64,000 nucleotides of DNA, taken from positions 248,001 through 312,000 of the forward strand of contig JAANDG010000025.1 of the NCBI GenBank assembly GCA_036852015.1, read 5' to 3'. Source of the stretch: Pelodera strongyloides (lineage: Eukaryota; Nematoda; Chromadorea; Rhabditida; Rhabditidae). The notes below the pieces were generated by a model. The model did not search any database, was not told where the DNA came from, and worked only from the letters and a program-made list of their open reading frames with translations. Numbering within the stretch: position 1 is the first letter of the stretch; each line of letters begins with the position of its first letter. A program made the position numbers and the translations under genes. Positions 53,111 through 64,000 of the stretch are shown here, one piece after another.

Positions 53111-56100
53111 TTACAGTTGATACATTTTAATCGAGTAAGTAAAAGCGACAGAAAAAAAGGTGCAGGCTCCGGTGTTAGTAAATATAGCATATAGCGGATA
53201 CAAAGAAAATAAAACCACAAATAATACGTGATAAAAACAATCATTTCTAATGTTTCGAGCGAACCCACTCTATGACAGAATTAATATTATGACATCATAT
53301 TGGTACTAATATACATACAAAAGACGAATAAATATGCAATAAATATCGAAAGACTACAAGTATAATCCCCCTATTACCCACCAATAATAAACCATACGGA
53401 CAGCATAAAACGGGCAGTGGTTAACTATTAACTATACAACGACACACAATAACCTTACGCAGCTACATTTCTTGTTAACAATAATAACAAATCCTCTAAC
53501 TTTGCTTATTTCATCGCGCATACTGCAATGAATTTAAAGCCATATTGTACCTTCTTTGGGAAATTTGCATACGATACGAATATCCTATGTACAATACACA
53601 AATGTGTGCACGTCCGGCAAGCTTCGGGCACACACTTTGCATAGGACACGGCTATTCGTATCATATGCAAATTCCCCAAAGTAGGTACCATACAGCTTTA
53701 AATATGCAATCAAACATATAAGGCACACAATTTTGAACTTCTAATAAGGCAAAAACTATCGAATTTTAATCTGAATCTTAAATTAGCGAAATAACTGCTG
53801 GTTTTTGAATCATGGAAGTGGGGTCGATTTTTTATTTTAATCACACAATCACACTCATGTGCATATGCATGATGCATGGGATTGGGAATGCACTTACAGA
53901 ACATGCGTTCTAAAAACCGGTTGTTACACCGCTTTAAATCATATAATACTCACATCACTCGCATCGCTGATACCTAGTGCTCTAGGGACGTTATTCTGAA
54001 ATAATTTTCGTAAGTGCAATTATGACATTACAAATTTATTATGAAATATAGTTATTAGGATTTACCGTCAAATAAAACACGTGTCATCCTAAACATCTAC
54101 AAACTTTACAACTCAGCAAAAGTGTCTCTCAAACTCTTTGGGGGTTTCATGTTCGCGAATCGAACATGCGAAAATGTCAAATGCCCGAGCCCGCACATGT
54201 TCAAGTCATTTTACATGCATGTCAACTGCCTACCATGTCATTTACATCGACTCGAACATGCATTTCATTTTCTCAAGTGCGAATCGCATACATGGAAGTG
54301 GAAACCCCATCAACAAATCAAAAATGATAACCATATCATGGGTCGTCAAAACAGGAACAAAAATCGAGGAACAACTAGAAGGCAAACAATGCTCATCCTA
54401 ATAAGCATTCACTGAAACATGCAGTTGTTGCATTGATTACAAAAAAAAAACGGAAGAATAATAAGAAAGATATTTTTTATCTGAAATTTTCGCAGATAAT
54501 ATAAAATATGCCCTTTTAACTAACTAGATCAAAAGAGTTCCATTTTTTTTTGGTCGAGGAACAAATTCAGGGTAGAAACTGGAAAAAAGGGCTCTCTCAT
54601 GTAATGTAATGGGGTTTCCAAGTATCCGGACAAATTTAGCGTATTTTACGACTTCGCGAGACCCATGTATTAATTTATCATGTCAAATATTCAATTCAGG
54701 GAAAATACGGTAAATTTTTGCATACGTGGAAGGGAACGCACAGTTGTTTTTGGCATACATGGAAACCCCATAAATGTAACACAAACTATGTTAGCGTGAA
54801 GGATAACTCACGGCTGGAGTACATTTTCCTGGCGATAAGTGAACGGGGGCACCACATGCTTTGCATTCTTTTTGACTAAATATTCAAACATTAAAATTCA
54901 AGTGAGAGCTGAATTTGCAGATTAACACAAATTAAAGTCATAAATACGATGAATACAAGGTCGAATGCAAAAGGTGTCATTCTACGCACATGATACATGA
55001 TTCCTTAGATAATTATACAAACAATGCTTAATTATAGTTAACGTTAAAACATACTTACCATTTGGATTCCGAAATTCTCACTTTCGCTACGTCTTCTGCC
55101 AGGGCCATTGATTCCTCCTCTGAACCCATGGATAACTGGAAAATACGGGTCAATTAAATTAACAGTCTGAGGTATGGAGAGCGATAGTTTGAGATACATA
55201 GAAAACCAGAATCTATCCAGACTCCAGACAGGCAAAGCTAATTTAATGAATTCCATGTGTTACTGTACAAATGTACTGCGGTACTGCCAACGGAACGTTT
55301 CTGCATACCATACTTAAAAAGGTACAGCACGGGCACGGGGTTCATATTTATGAGTGTACACTTACACTATACTGAAAAACTACAATTCACTTTATCACAC
55401 GTTAATTGCGTGCCTTCATCTCCCCTAGTCTCCCCACTCCGATTCAGAATAGAACGGAATTTGCACTAATACACACATGGACACATGGGATGGGAATGTA
55501 TTTTTCCACTTTACACTGTACACGCCACGTACCAGTGTCTTGTAAATTTATCTCCACAGACTAATCAATACATGATAATACACGGTCTTAGCCAACAAAA
55601 GGCCATGTCAACATAAAAAAAAACGAATAAATTTAGAATCTATAATGTGAAAACTATCTTATTATATAAAGGAGAAGAGTTTACTTTGTTGTTTGTGTGA
55701 ACATAACGAGAAACCTGTTCATAAAGTTTTTCACAATCGAAATCGAACACACAAAACATTCACCTCGGATGCGGCTCGAGCCTGCCACCGCTGGCTTCAT
55801 AGAACAGCGTTCTACCCACTGCGCTATGCTGGCTTATGACAAGGGAATCTTTCCGCTCTACACAAGAGAACTTTCAGTGTCAAAACCTCCAGTCGGGCTC
55901 TTCATCCGGCTGGTATCAAATAACTCACATCGCATTCTTGTTGTGTCGGATCGTCGGGTTCGCATTCAAATTCGACCAAAGGAGTCGTTCCACAAAGGGA
56001 TGACGAACAACCACCGCTTGAAATGGATGACTGGAACATAAGATAAAGATTATCAATTAATTAATTAATAATTCGTTTAATAATAATAATAATAATAATA

Positions 56101-57681
56101 ATAATCTACTATAAAAGAAATCAAGCAGCAATCGAGAAACCAAGTCTAAGTCTAGGTGCTCAAGGTTCCGTTGCTTACGGATTTTTGTTCAGTAAAAGCA
56201 AAGCTACTCACTTAACGAATAAATGGATTAAAGCGAAATACCGGCCGGTTTTTGAAACGCATCGTGGACAACTGAATTTTTACGTATTTATGCTAATTTG
56301 CTCGTATTTCGTATTTAGCCGATGTTTTATTCTAATTTATGTTCATTTGCATATGCTGAATAATAAAGCAGGCGTACACGATGCGTTTCAAAAACCGGCA
56401 GGTATTTCGCTAAAATGCCAACAACAAGAAATTCAGACGGAACATGTTCGACCGACAGCAAAGAATAAGAACCATAGACGGTTCGGTGCAACAAACTTAT
56501 CTCCGTCCATCATAAAATAAGATATTTCTACATTTTACACAAACTTACAATCGCCCCCGGTCCGGTAATAAAATGTGACGATGGTGCACATCTCAGCAAG
56601 CTTGCTGCCAGGGCGCAATCCTTTTTGTATCGAGCCTTAAATAGAAAATAGAATAAAGCGTTCAGAGCTGACATGAAGTTTATCGGGGCTTACATTCTTA
56701 CATACAAACTCACAGACTCATAAACTTGATTGTAAATTGTAATTCTGGCACAATAAGAAATGTAAACGGGATTCACCTTCAACACCCGTATTAGATGTAC
56801 ATACAACCCGATAACACTGGGAACAGTAATAAAATAATAAACCTGCAATTTGCACTAGCAACTACCGTAACCTATATATTGCAAAAAGAATACGAATTTT
56901 CTCGACTAAACCTACAGTAAACGACACTTTAAATATAAATCATACGAAAAACCCACACAGTCTTCTTCCAACGCAGCAATTCGACTGTTCGCATTTGTTA
57001 GACAGCTAGAATAATAAACTGAAAATGTTTCAAACACTTGATATACTCGGTCAATCCCAGCCTATTTAATTCGCCGCCGTCCGATACATCAGCTGATCAG
57101 CATCATGCATGGCCTTATGACCAAAATTCAGTAAACCCACTTACTGCGCCAGGTGGTCAATTTCCTGTGATAATATCAGTTTATCGCCTTCCACCTTCTC
57201 CACCACGGTCAAAATTCGCTCTTCGAGTTCGGCATTTTTCTGAAATGCTTAGAATTTTGAATGGCGCTGGCTGACTGGTTTACAACATATTCCGAATTTT
57301 CGTACACTGTTTATCTTAACGCAGACAAGATTACAGGCGATAAGCATAGATGTACATTGGACCGCCTTCCGCAATGCTTCAGGTGTCTCAATTCTTACAC
57401 ACGGCCTTTTCGTAAAGCACTAATATAACTGAATGGATTGTCGGAATAATATGAGAAATTGACATTCTGTAAACAATCTTCAGCCCATCGTCCATGTCAC
57501 ATCACACAGGATGAAAGTTATAGCTTATAGCACAACAAATGTACACGTAAGTGCAGTAATCATTATGAATTGGACCAACACATTAATTATCCGAAAAGCC
57601 ACTGACCTGTAATGCAACCTGATATGACTCATTCATATACTCGAATTTCCTTTTCCATAACGCTGCGTCATCATCGCTCAT
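53111..57681 (-). CDS. TJAP1/Pilt-like (BEGAIN-related) coiled-coil protein, nine exons, 249 aa
   Basis: Exons: 57607-57681, 57145-57239, 56957-57005, 56549-56635, 55929-56030, 55059-55135, 54812-54875, 53954-53995 and 53111-53269, phase-continuous to a stop. Residues 1-90 are coiled coil. WKRKFEYMNESYQVALQKNA, EIDHLAQCLTNANSRIAALE and RYKKDCALAASLLRC match the conserved N-terminal core of vertebrate TJAP1 (Golgi/tight junction), where the last motif reads RYRLDCNLAVQLL. Further on come an acidic Cys/Ser segment, KVRISESK, a possible zinc-binding CQKECKACG...GKC (162-180), and a last exon with a hydrophobic stretch (FYHVLFVVLFSLYPLYAIF). That stretch could anchor the C-terminus in a membrane and is not part of TJAP1. 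The acceptor TATTTTAG lies seven bases upstream of the ATG. Alpha-SNAP lies 1.15 kb upstream on the same strand. Confidence 0.72.
53535..53700. mobile_element. MITE family M4 relative
   Basis: AAAGCCATATTGTACCTTCT...AGTAGGTACCATACAGCTTTA with inner ATTTGCATACGATACGAAT and its complement. Intron 8 of the TJAP1-like gene. Confidence 0.7.
53784..53936. mobile_element. M1-related MITE
   Basis: TTAGCGAAATAACTGCTGG to CCGGTTGTTACACCGCTTTA. Intron 8 of the TJAP1-like gene, 18 bases from exon 8. Confidence 0.6.
55657..55913 (+). mobile_element. Non-autonomous Helitron that has captured a tRNA-like sequence
   Basis: A|TCTTATTATATAAAGGAGAA at the 5' end; GGGCTCTTCATCCGGCTGG|T at the 3' end. Inside, the minus strand of 55770-55835 carries ATAGCGCAGTGGGTAGAACG (A box) and GGCTCGAGCC (B-box-like). 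It ends 15 bases from the exon 5 donor of the TJAP1-like gene. Confidence 0.65.
56229..56412. mobile_element. MITE family M1
   Basis: AAAGCGAAATACCGGCCGG to CCGGCAGGTATTTCGCTA. Intron 4 of the TJAP1-like gene. Confidence 0.8.
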
Positions 57682-58830
57682 AATAAAATCTAAAATAGAA
57701 AGGTTAAAGATTTTAAAGTTATTCATAAAATTAGCTAAGAGCAAAGAAACTTAAACACAAGTCCAAAACAATATACGAGAGTTAGAGAGCAGTAAAAACA
57801 TAGCAAAAAAAGTTCAATATATTAGAAGTGCTATTTAGAAAGTGAAGTCATATGTCATATACAGAAAAAAACTAAACACTATTAACGCAGTTAAGGGCAC
57901 TACAGTAAATAAAACTACCGTAATAAACTATACATATGTTCACTAAAAGGGAAAAAGGCGCAATTTAAAATACCAATGAAAACCAAACTGAAACGACCTC
58001 ATTCGGGTTTCAAGAGACAAATAGTTTCCTGTTGAAAAACTCGCTAGTGACAATCAAATTACTAAGAGTTTATTTATATAGAATAAAAGCGAATAGTGTA
58101 TACTTATATGAAATACCAACCGAACGCACGCACAGCACAACAGCACTACATAAAATCTACCAGCTATGTCGTACTAATAGTCGGGTAATAGAGACAGAAA
58201 AGGAGAAGCGCTTACATAGACAGCTTAACTTTAACGGAAGCCAATTTGTAACTTCCTTACTTATTTATAATCACCACAACCAATACGTAAGCACTCTTCT
58301 TCCAACTTAAAACGTGCACAGCACTAAATACCATAGTTACGAAAAAAATGTTTTTAAACGAGACTGAGAGAGAGAGAGAAATATCTAATCTAACCGAAAA
58401 TAAAATTAACTACGAATTATGGAACTACTCAAGCAGGTTTTGGAAAACGTAATGTACATCAATCAATAAGTATATTGCAAAAAAATCTGTTATAAAGACG
58501 GTAAACAGCGTATGTTAAACAGTCACGCATTTACATGAAACAAAACAAAAGCACACCATAAATGTCCATCCATAAACAAATTTCTAAATGTCTCAACTTA
58601 CCTTACTTACCGTAGAGGTAAGTAAGAAAGGTAAAAAGAAAATGTCTCTACCAAAGAGTTACAGTTACTTACATTTAATGAATACTTAATAATTTAACTC
58701 ACAATTAATACAAAAAAAAATAAGTGATTTTCGACTAGGACAAAATCACAACACACATCACGACACAACAATTATGGTCTCTAATATACAAGTTTGGAAT
58801 AAAAATAAATAAATAAAATTAACCAACTAA
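57682..58830. other. Spacer between alpha-SNAP and the TJAP1-like gene
   Basis: 1.15 kb between two same-strand genes. Very AT-rich and free of the MITE families that fill other spacers. AATAAA on the minus strand near 58067 could end alpha-SNAP, which would leave about 380 bp to the downstream ATG. Confidence 0.5.
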
Positions 58831-61800
58831 TTAGCGGAGATCATCCTCGTCCTCTTTGTTAATGTTGCGCTTAACCTGAAAAGATAAAAAATTATAATTT
58901 ACACGATAATCATTTATATCAATCGTACAATCATTATTAGACCACTTTAACTATACTGCATATACTATACAAATAGTATAGTAAGAGATAATAGTTTAAC
59001 GTAGAAGGGAAAAAGTCACTGTCACGGAACTCTAAGCTAAGCCCAAGAAACATCAAAAATATTCTAATATGCCCCACTACTTTCCCATTCCCAAACGGTC
59101 CACTGTGATGTCTTGTATCTTATTATACTATTTGTATCGATATGCATTATTGATAATATAAAGCCTAACTATTTGTATTGATATGTATTATTGATAATAT
59201 AAAGTCTATACTATACTATATTACTATATGCAATACTGACAGCTGACAATATAAAACCAAAAAAAAACCTGCCTACCTTAACAAGAAGCGACGTGTGCCA
59301 GTTGTCCAAACGGGAAATCTTATCAAATTGCTTCACAACTTCAGTAAACTTCTCATCATCTTGATCTTCGAGAGCGCCAAGAATATCCTATAAATATGGG
59401 TTTCAAATATTCAAACTGACTTTTCACATAAACATAATAAACAAGATACCAGAACCGTTCTGGTACAGTATTATTTAGATTCTTGGTTCTTGGTCGCAAG
59501 AAAACTGATTGAAAGGTTTGAAAGTAAACCATAATAAGTTTCATCCTCCATGAAACGTTCACCGACTCAAACACAAAACACTGTATAGTACCTGCACAAA
59601 TTTCGCCTCCCTTGAATCGGTAAAACTTGGCGAAGCCTCCGAGTACTTGGTGAGCGCGTGTTGAGTGTCCAACTAAAATGAAACAGAATATAAAAAGAGT
59701 GATAAAAAATTAAAAATAGTGAAAAAAGTCACAGACCCTCAGAGAAGAACCAAAAAGGGCTAGATTAGGTTGTTGAAACATGTCAGTATATAATGGTGCC
59801 TGCCGTAACGCAACAACATCTTAGGAAAACTTCATAACCTTATTTCGTGAATTCCTAGGCACTCGTCACTTTTATAGAACTTTTTCAATATGAAATATGA
59901 ACCTTATTACCTACTTTACCTTACATTCAACTTTCAAATACGAGCACGAGATCGTCATCACAAAATCACAAATAGGCTAGAAAAGGTAATAGTGGTAGCT
60001 ATTACAATTATTACAAAATTCAAATGGCCCCCAACAATACACACTAAAACTGACCAGGTCCAGATTGAGGTGGCAAAGTAGGGCCTGGAAGAAATGATTC
60101 TTTGCCGCGTATTTGAGTGTCGGATGATCTGCTTCCCACATGGCAATCTCTTCGAATGTGGTAATTGCCTTACGGTACTGGCCGGCATCAGCGGATAGCT
60201 GAAAATGATACGAATTCGGACTTCGGAATGAAACTACTAAAACGATGTAAAGATATAAACTATAAACAAACAAATCCACGTTTTTATCAAAACCATTAAG
60301 CTAATAGCACATGCAGAGTGCTACTTCAAAACCAAAATATAGACAGGCCTTCACAAACGCTACGCACTAAATGAATAATTGGCAATTGGCAAAAATTGGC
60401 AAAAAATCCCGTTTGCGCACAAAAATGAGACACCAAGTACTGCCCATCCATGGGCAGAACCATCCAACCAGACACAAATAAATTAGCATACCTGCGCAAC
60501 CTTGATCAGGCATTTAGTGGCACTGCTCTTGCTCTCCTCGCCCTTGTAATAATCGGCTGCCTTTTGATAGTGTTGAATACACCGTTCAGTGTCGGGACAC
60601 TCCGTCTCATAGCTGAATATGCAAATGACTCATTTTCAAGTATTAATGTTTCAAGATCAAGATAAACACAAAAGAGCTAAGATTCTGAAGTTGACGATCC
60701 TGGACTGAGGTCTGAGGACTACCATTAAACCATTAAATGATGAAATTGCACTGATATCACGAAGCGAAATAAGAAAGAAAAAAATATATATGAAAATTAT
60801 TATGAATTATGTACTTAGTGGTTAGTGCTTACGCATAACCAAGATGTTAGTTTGTCATATATTTTCATTTTATTTAGTAAAATCTACGGTAGCACTATGG
60901 AAAGTTTCTAAAAAAATTATCCGTAAAAAAAGTGTACTAGAACCGCGCTCTCTCTTTGCTATAAGGGCGCATTCGAGATGGACACCGAGAAAAAAACGAA
61001 TACGTGCAAAATAATTGTCGAAAATGCAAATGTAATGTACTGTAATTGAACAAAAATTAATCGATCATTTGCATGTGTATGCGTGGCAATTGCATTCTTT
61101 TCTGGTAGTACATCTCGAACCAAAATTTTTCTTTTTTTTTTCCGGAAAAGTAGGAAAATGTCCATCTCGAATGCGCCCCTGCCCCTGAACAAATTGATAA
61201 AACTTACAGCTCGCCAATGGATACGTGGTTCTTGGCAGCCATGTTGAATCGACCCATATCTGTGTAAATTTCCGCAGTCTTCAAAAGACACTCAACAGCC
61301 AGCTGAAATTTTTTTATTTATTTATTATTGGAATTGATATGATATTGGTCAATTACACTATGACACAGACATATGGCGGTTTGTGAAACACCAACTGCAT
61401 AAACCAGTAGGAATAGGAAAAGTACATTCGTCCGTTTCTTCCGTGTCCTGGCACCGGATTCAACCAAATGTGCATATAATATATTTACCAATTTACCACG
61501 GACGCTTCACTAACCATGTGTAGTGTAATACCATATAAAACAAACGGGAGGCTACAATTTACACTCATTGAGTTTCAACCAGACGCGAAAGTCGGCAAAA
61601 GTACAGTCTTATTGAAATAACAATGCAAACAAGAGACAAAGAAAACATGCCCACCTGTGGATTCACTTTTCTGAAGCAGTTCGCTGCCTCAGCATATTGA
61701 CTCGCGCAGTCGTGCTTAGAATCGCCCTAAAATTTGAATATACACAAATCAATAAAATTAAAGAGAAATACCGGCAGGTTTTTGAAACACATCGAGCGAT

Positions 61801-63657
61801 CGAGTACACCACCATTCTTATCAGCATATGCAAGTGAGCATAGATTAGAATAAAAAATCGAGTTAAATTCGAGTAACTTATCATAAATACGTAAGCATTC
61901 AGTTGTCCATGATGCGTTTCAAAACCCGGCCGGTATTTCGCTTTAATTATTCTATACACGCGTGACGAACAGAAGGAAATAATTAAAGAAGGAAATAATT
62001 AAAATAGGAGAGTTCTTTCTCTGCAGATTAATATTTTCACCAACCGAACAAGGAGCAAGTATCCTGATTCAAACTGTATGTAGTATAAAAAATAATAATC
62101 TAACTCTTGAATCTGTACTACAATGTTAAAAATACCAACAAAGAAAACACGAAAAAAACGAACACCAAGGGCGCGATGACCGAAAAAAAATCCATTTTCG
62201 GCCGTTCCGGATGGCCGAAAAGAAAAATTTTAATACTTGTAAGGGAAAATGAAAAAAATACAGTATTTTTTTTGTCGGGTTTTGTCTGCGTCCCTTTTTT
62301 TTGCATTTTCTTTCAAAAAAATTTATTTTCGTCCATCCTGAACGGCCGAAATTGAGTGTTTTTCTTTCTTTCGGTCATCTTAAATGCGCCCTAATGAATA
62401 AAACGAACCGTGGCTCCGTGCAATTCAGCGGCCCGGACGAACGCATCACCGGCCTCCTTCCAAAGTTTCGCCATTTTGAACAAATTACCGGCCTGAACGG
62501 TGAATACAAATAAAAAATTCTGCGAAATTTCATGGTGCTCGAAACCAACATGTTGAAATAAAATGAGGTCGCTTTTTAGGTTTATACATACTTTATTAAC
62601 AAGGGGGGAAAACAAAACCACACAAGCAAATTTTAGTTTTTTCGTCTTGTCGGGATTGCAATAACGCGAGGTTTTGACGGTTTTTCCTGGGAAGTGAAAG
62701 ACACATTTGATTCGATCCCAAATCGCACTTTCACTGGGGCAACGGCAGAATGTTTTGAAGAATAAGCTTTAGCCTCCGGCTCAGATGTGACATGCAAAGA
62801 TTGCATCAATTTCGATGTTTCATGGTCCTGTCGTCGTTTGAGCTTCCGTCTTTCGTCAAAAACTTCCATCGACATAATGTTGTGCTCTTTCATAGAATGT
62901 TCGTTTCTTTCCAGAGGGTTATGGAAAATCGCCTGGCATGTTGAACTCAAACACTTGAAGTGAGGCACGTCTGGTTTCTTCTCAAAAAGTGCCTTGAAAT
63001 AGGCAGAATGATGTTCTTCTATGTGAATATCCAGAGAGTAGACAGTAGGAAGGGATCTGCCACATGAAGAACATTGATGTGAATGGATAGTATGGTAGTG
63101 GTCTTCGAAGGCAGGTTCGTCAGGAAAGGTCTCATCACAACCCTCTATTTCACAACAAATGATAGACGTGTCCCAGTTTGGGTAATCATCGTCTTCACTA
63201 TTGTCGTCGTCGGAATATTTATCATCTCCTGTCGTACGCCAATCAGAAAGGGTCGAAGTACACGCTGTCGGTGGTTCCTGCTTAATATTAATAAGACACT
63301 ATATTCTGATTGACAAGATATACAACTTGTGTGCGAATGATATTCAAAATAAAAATTGACAGAATGACGAAAGATATACCTGGACGAATAGATCAGCGGC
63401 TTCATCGGAACCACCTCCGCCAAAAATTTTGCCAAAGAAGCCATGGCCGCCCTGAACAACATATATTATTAAACTAGGAAAGGAACCTCTAAGCAATCCA
63501 TTGCAGCCCTTGCCCTATCCCCTATCCTATGTGTACCCAACCATTTATATACTCGACACGCGTTCAATGCACACATCAGAAATATAAAATAACACGCCTT
63601 TGTCTTCTTCTCAGCCTCCGCCATTTTAGAACGTGCCTTTGCTTCTGGATCACTCAT
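58831..63657 (-). CDS. snap-1: Alpha-SNAP (soluble NSF attachment protein), ten exons, 294 aa, complete
   Basis: Adaptor that recruits the NSF ATPase to cis-SNARE complexes for disassembly in the secretory pathway. Exons: 63598-63657, 63380-63451, 62409-62492, 61655-61726, 61208-61302, 60492-60612, 60055-60198, 59592-59672, 59277-59387 and 58831-58875. The length (294 aa) matches the family (about 295). TPR-like signatures run throughout: [78 protein letters not shown] and ISRLDNW. The C-terminus EDEDDLR keeps the Leu needed to stimulate NSF. An acceptor (TTTTTAG) lies four bases before the ATG. Exon 1 requires a GC donor (AAG|GCGTGT); the nearby GT would break the frame. Intron 2 contains a ZNF511-like coding body. 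Confidence 0.95.
61759..61945. mobile_element. MITE family M1
   Basis: AAAGAGAAATACCGGCAGG to CCGGCCGGTATTTCGCTTTA. Alpha-SNAP intron 3, 32 bases upstream of exon 4. Confidence 0.8.
62592..62597 (-). terminator. Polyadenylation signal of the intronic ZNF511-like unit
   Basis: Minus-strand AATAAA about 35 bases beyond the ZNF511-like stop and 100 bases before alpha-SNAP exon 3. Use of it would end a transcript within alpha-SNAP intron 2. Confidence 0.6.
62633..63277 (-). CDS. ZNF511: ZNF511-like C2H2 zinc-finger protein body inside alpha-SNAP intron 2 (no own ATG seen)
   Basis: Open frame of 214 codons ending in TAA, with AATAAA (TTTATT at 62592-62597 on the plus strand) about 35 bases downstream. 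An acidic lead-in ([16 protein letters not shown]) precedes three C2H2 fingers: [10 protein letters not shown]...[16 protein letters not shown]...HIEEHH and [10 protein letters not shown]...HSMKEH. Their spacing and phrases such as HYHT-H, C-C-RS-P...L-D-HI-E-H match ZNF511. The first in-frame Met lies in finger 3, and an in-frame TAG lies upstream of 63277, so the N-terminus must be spliced on. The acceptor ATTAAGCAG|GAA is phase 0, as is the alpha-SNAP exon 2 donor 103 bases away. An alternative micro-exon coding MDCLE at about 63490-63505 is possible but speculative. Human ZNF511 is about 250 aa. Confidence 0.75.
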   Translation of the reverse strand, partial: EPPTACTSTLSDWRTTGDDKYSDDDNSEDDDYPNWDTSIICCEIEGCDETFPDEPAFEDHYHTIHSHQCSSCGRSLPTVYSLDIHIEEHHSAYFKALFEKKPDVPHFKCLSSTCQAIFHNPLERNEHSMKEHNIMSMEVFDERRKLKRRQDHETSKLMQSLHVTSEPEAKAYSSKHSAVAPVKVRFGIESNVSFTSQEKPSKPRVIAIPTRRKN

Positions 63658-63988
63658 TATTCTAAAAATATTCAATGTTCAGTCAGCAGCACACGCAAAA
63701 ACGTTCAAACTCAAGAAAGGGAAACCGGGCTCGGTTGGGCGAACAGAAAATCATTCAGGACATAGACTAAAGGTTGTAGTACGTATTATTATGCCTTGTA
63801 ATTTCAACTTAAACCAAAATAATACAGGCAAGATTACAGAAATCTAAGTGCGGTGATGCGATATCGCATGCAAGGAAAAAACGTGTTCAATGCAAACGTG
63901 CCGCTAAAGTGCGTAAAAATCGATAGAACACCGTTTTCGAACAATCGTTTTGGGACCGAAACACTGTTTGCTTTTGCGTACAGCCATC

Positions 63989-64000
63989 ATGAATTCCTCT
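63989..64000 (+). CDS. Possible start of a divergent gene at the right edge
   Basis: ATG AAT TCC TCT follows a splice-acceptor-like TTGCGTACAG and CCATC on the plus strand, 330 bp from the divergent alpha-SNAP ATG. Only four codons are visible, so no product can be named. Confidence 0.25.

Noticed and set aside
58032..58310. 92-codon plus frame
   Set aside because: AT-rich spacer or 3' UTR sequence with no acceptor/ATG context and no recognisable motif.
1..64000. CRISPR array, rRNA or bacterial-type operons
   Set aside because: No direct repeats with unique spacers, no rRNA-like sequence, and all genes are spliced. The repeats are palindromic transposons or microsatellites.

Overview
The window is nuclear DNA from an animal, almost certainly a nematode. 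The evidence is spliced genes with GT-AG introns, a fatty-acid/retinol-binding (FAR) type secreted protein (a nematode-restricted family), and 3' splice-site motifs (TTTCAG type) a few bases upstream of several initiator ATGs, as expected for spliced-leader trans-splicing. It is AT-rich, very intron-rich and heavily loaded with short non-autonomous transposons. There is no rRNA gene, CRISPR array or convincing intact tRNA gene.

Left two thirds (1-39647, minus strand): one giant gene, the RPM-1/Highwire/MYCBP2 (PHR) synaptic E3 ubiquitin ligase. I reconstructed 71 exons by hand. Reading phase is continuous across every junction, giving about 2,585 codons from the ATG at 39647 to the left edge. 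The order is the N-terminal region, RCC1-like domain, PHR1, PHR2, the HPYKP-motif region, filamin-like domain, two SH3-like folds, a conserved helical region and a Cys/His zinc-binding region. The APC10-like and RING parts known from the family must lie beyond the left edge. Its 3.2-kb intron 7 contains a complete gene on the opposite strand, a FAR-type lipid carrier with an acidic tail (33857-36788).

Middle (39648-45804): no supported gene. It holds mobile-element copies, tandem repeats and one coding-like relic.

Right third: a plus-strand five-exon gene of unknown family (45805-52078, 151 aa, four basic-residue phosphorylation-type motifs) runs tail-to-tail against a minus-strand nine-exon TJAP1/Pilt-like coiled-coil gene (53111-57681). 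Upstream of that, same strand, is a complete ten-exon alpha-SNAP gene (58831-63657, 294 aa). Alpha-SNAP intron 2 contains the body of a ZNF511-like three-zinc-finger protein (62633-63277) on the same strand, with its own polyadenylation signal. It has no ATG of its own, and its upstream splice site is in phase with alpha-SNAP exon 2, suggesting a shared 5' end. A possible divergent gene begins at 63989.

Mobile DNA: several families of TA-flanked palindromic MITEs, some forming hairpins of about 410 bp; a family of non-autonomous Helitrons (TC...hairpin...CTGG, mostly inserted between A and T); and tRNA-derived SINE-like elements. Nearly all sit in introns and none interrupts an exon I could define.
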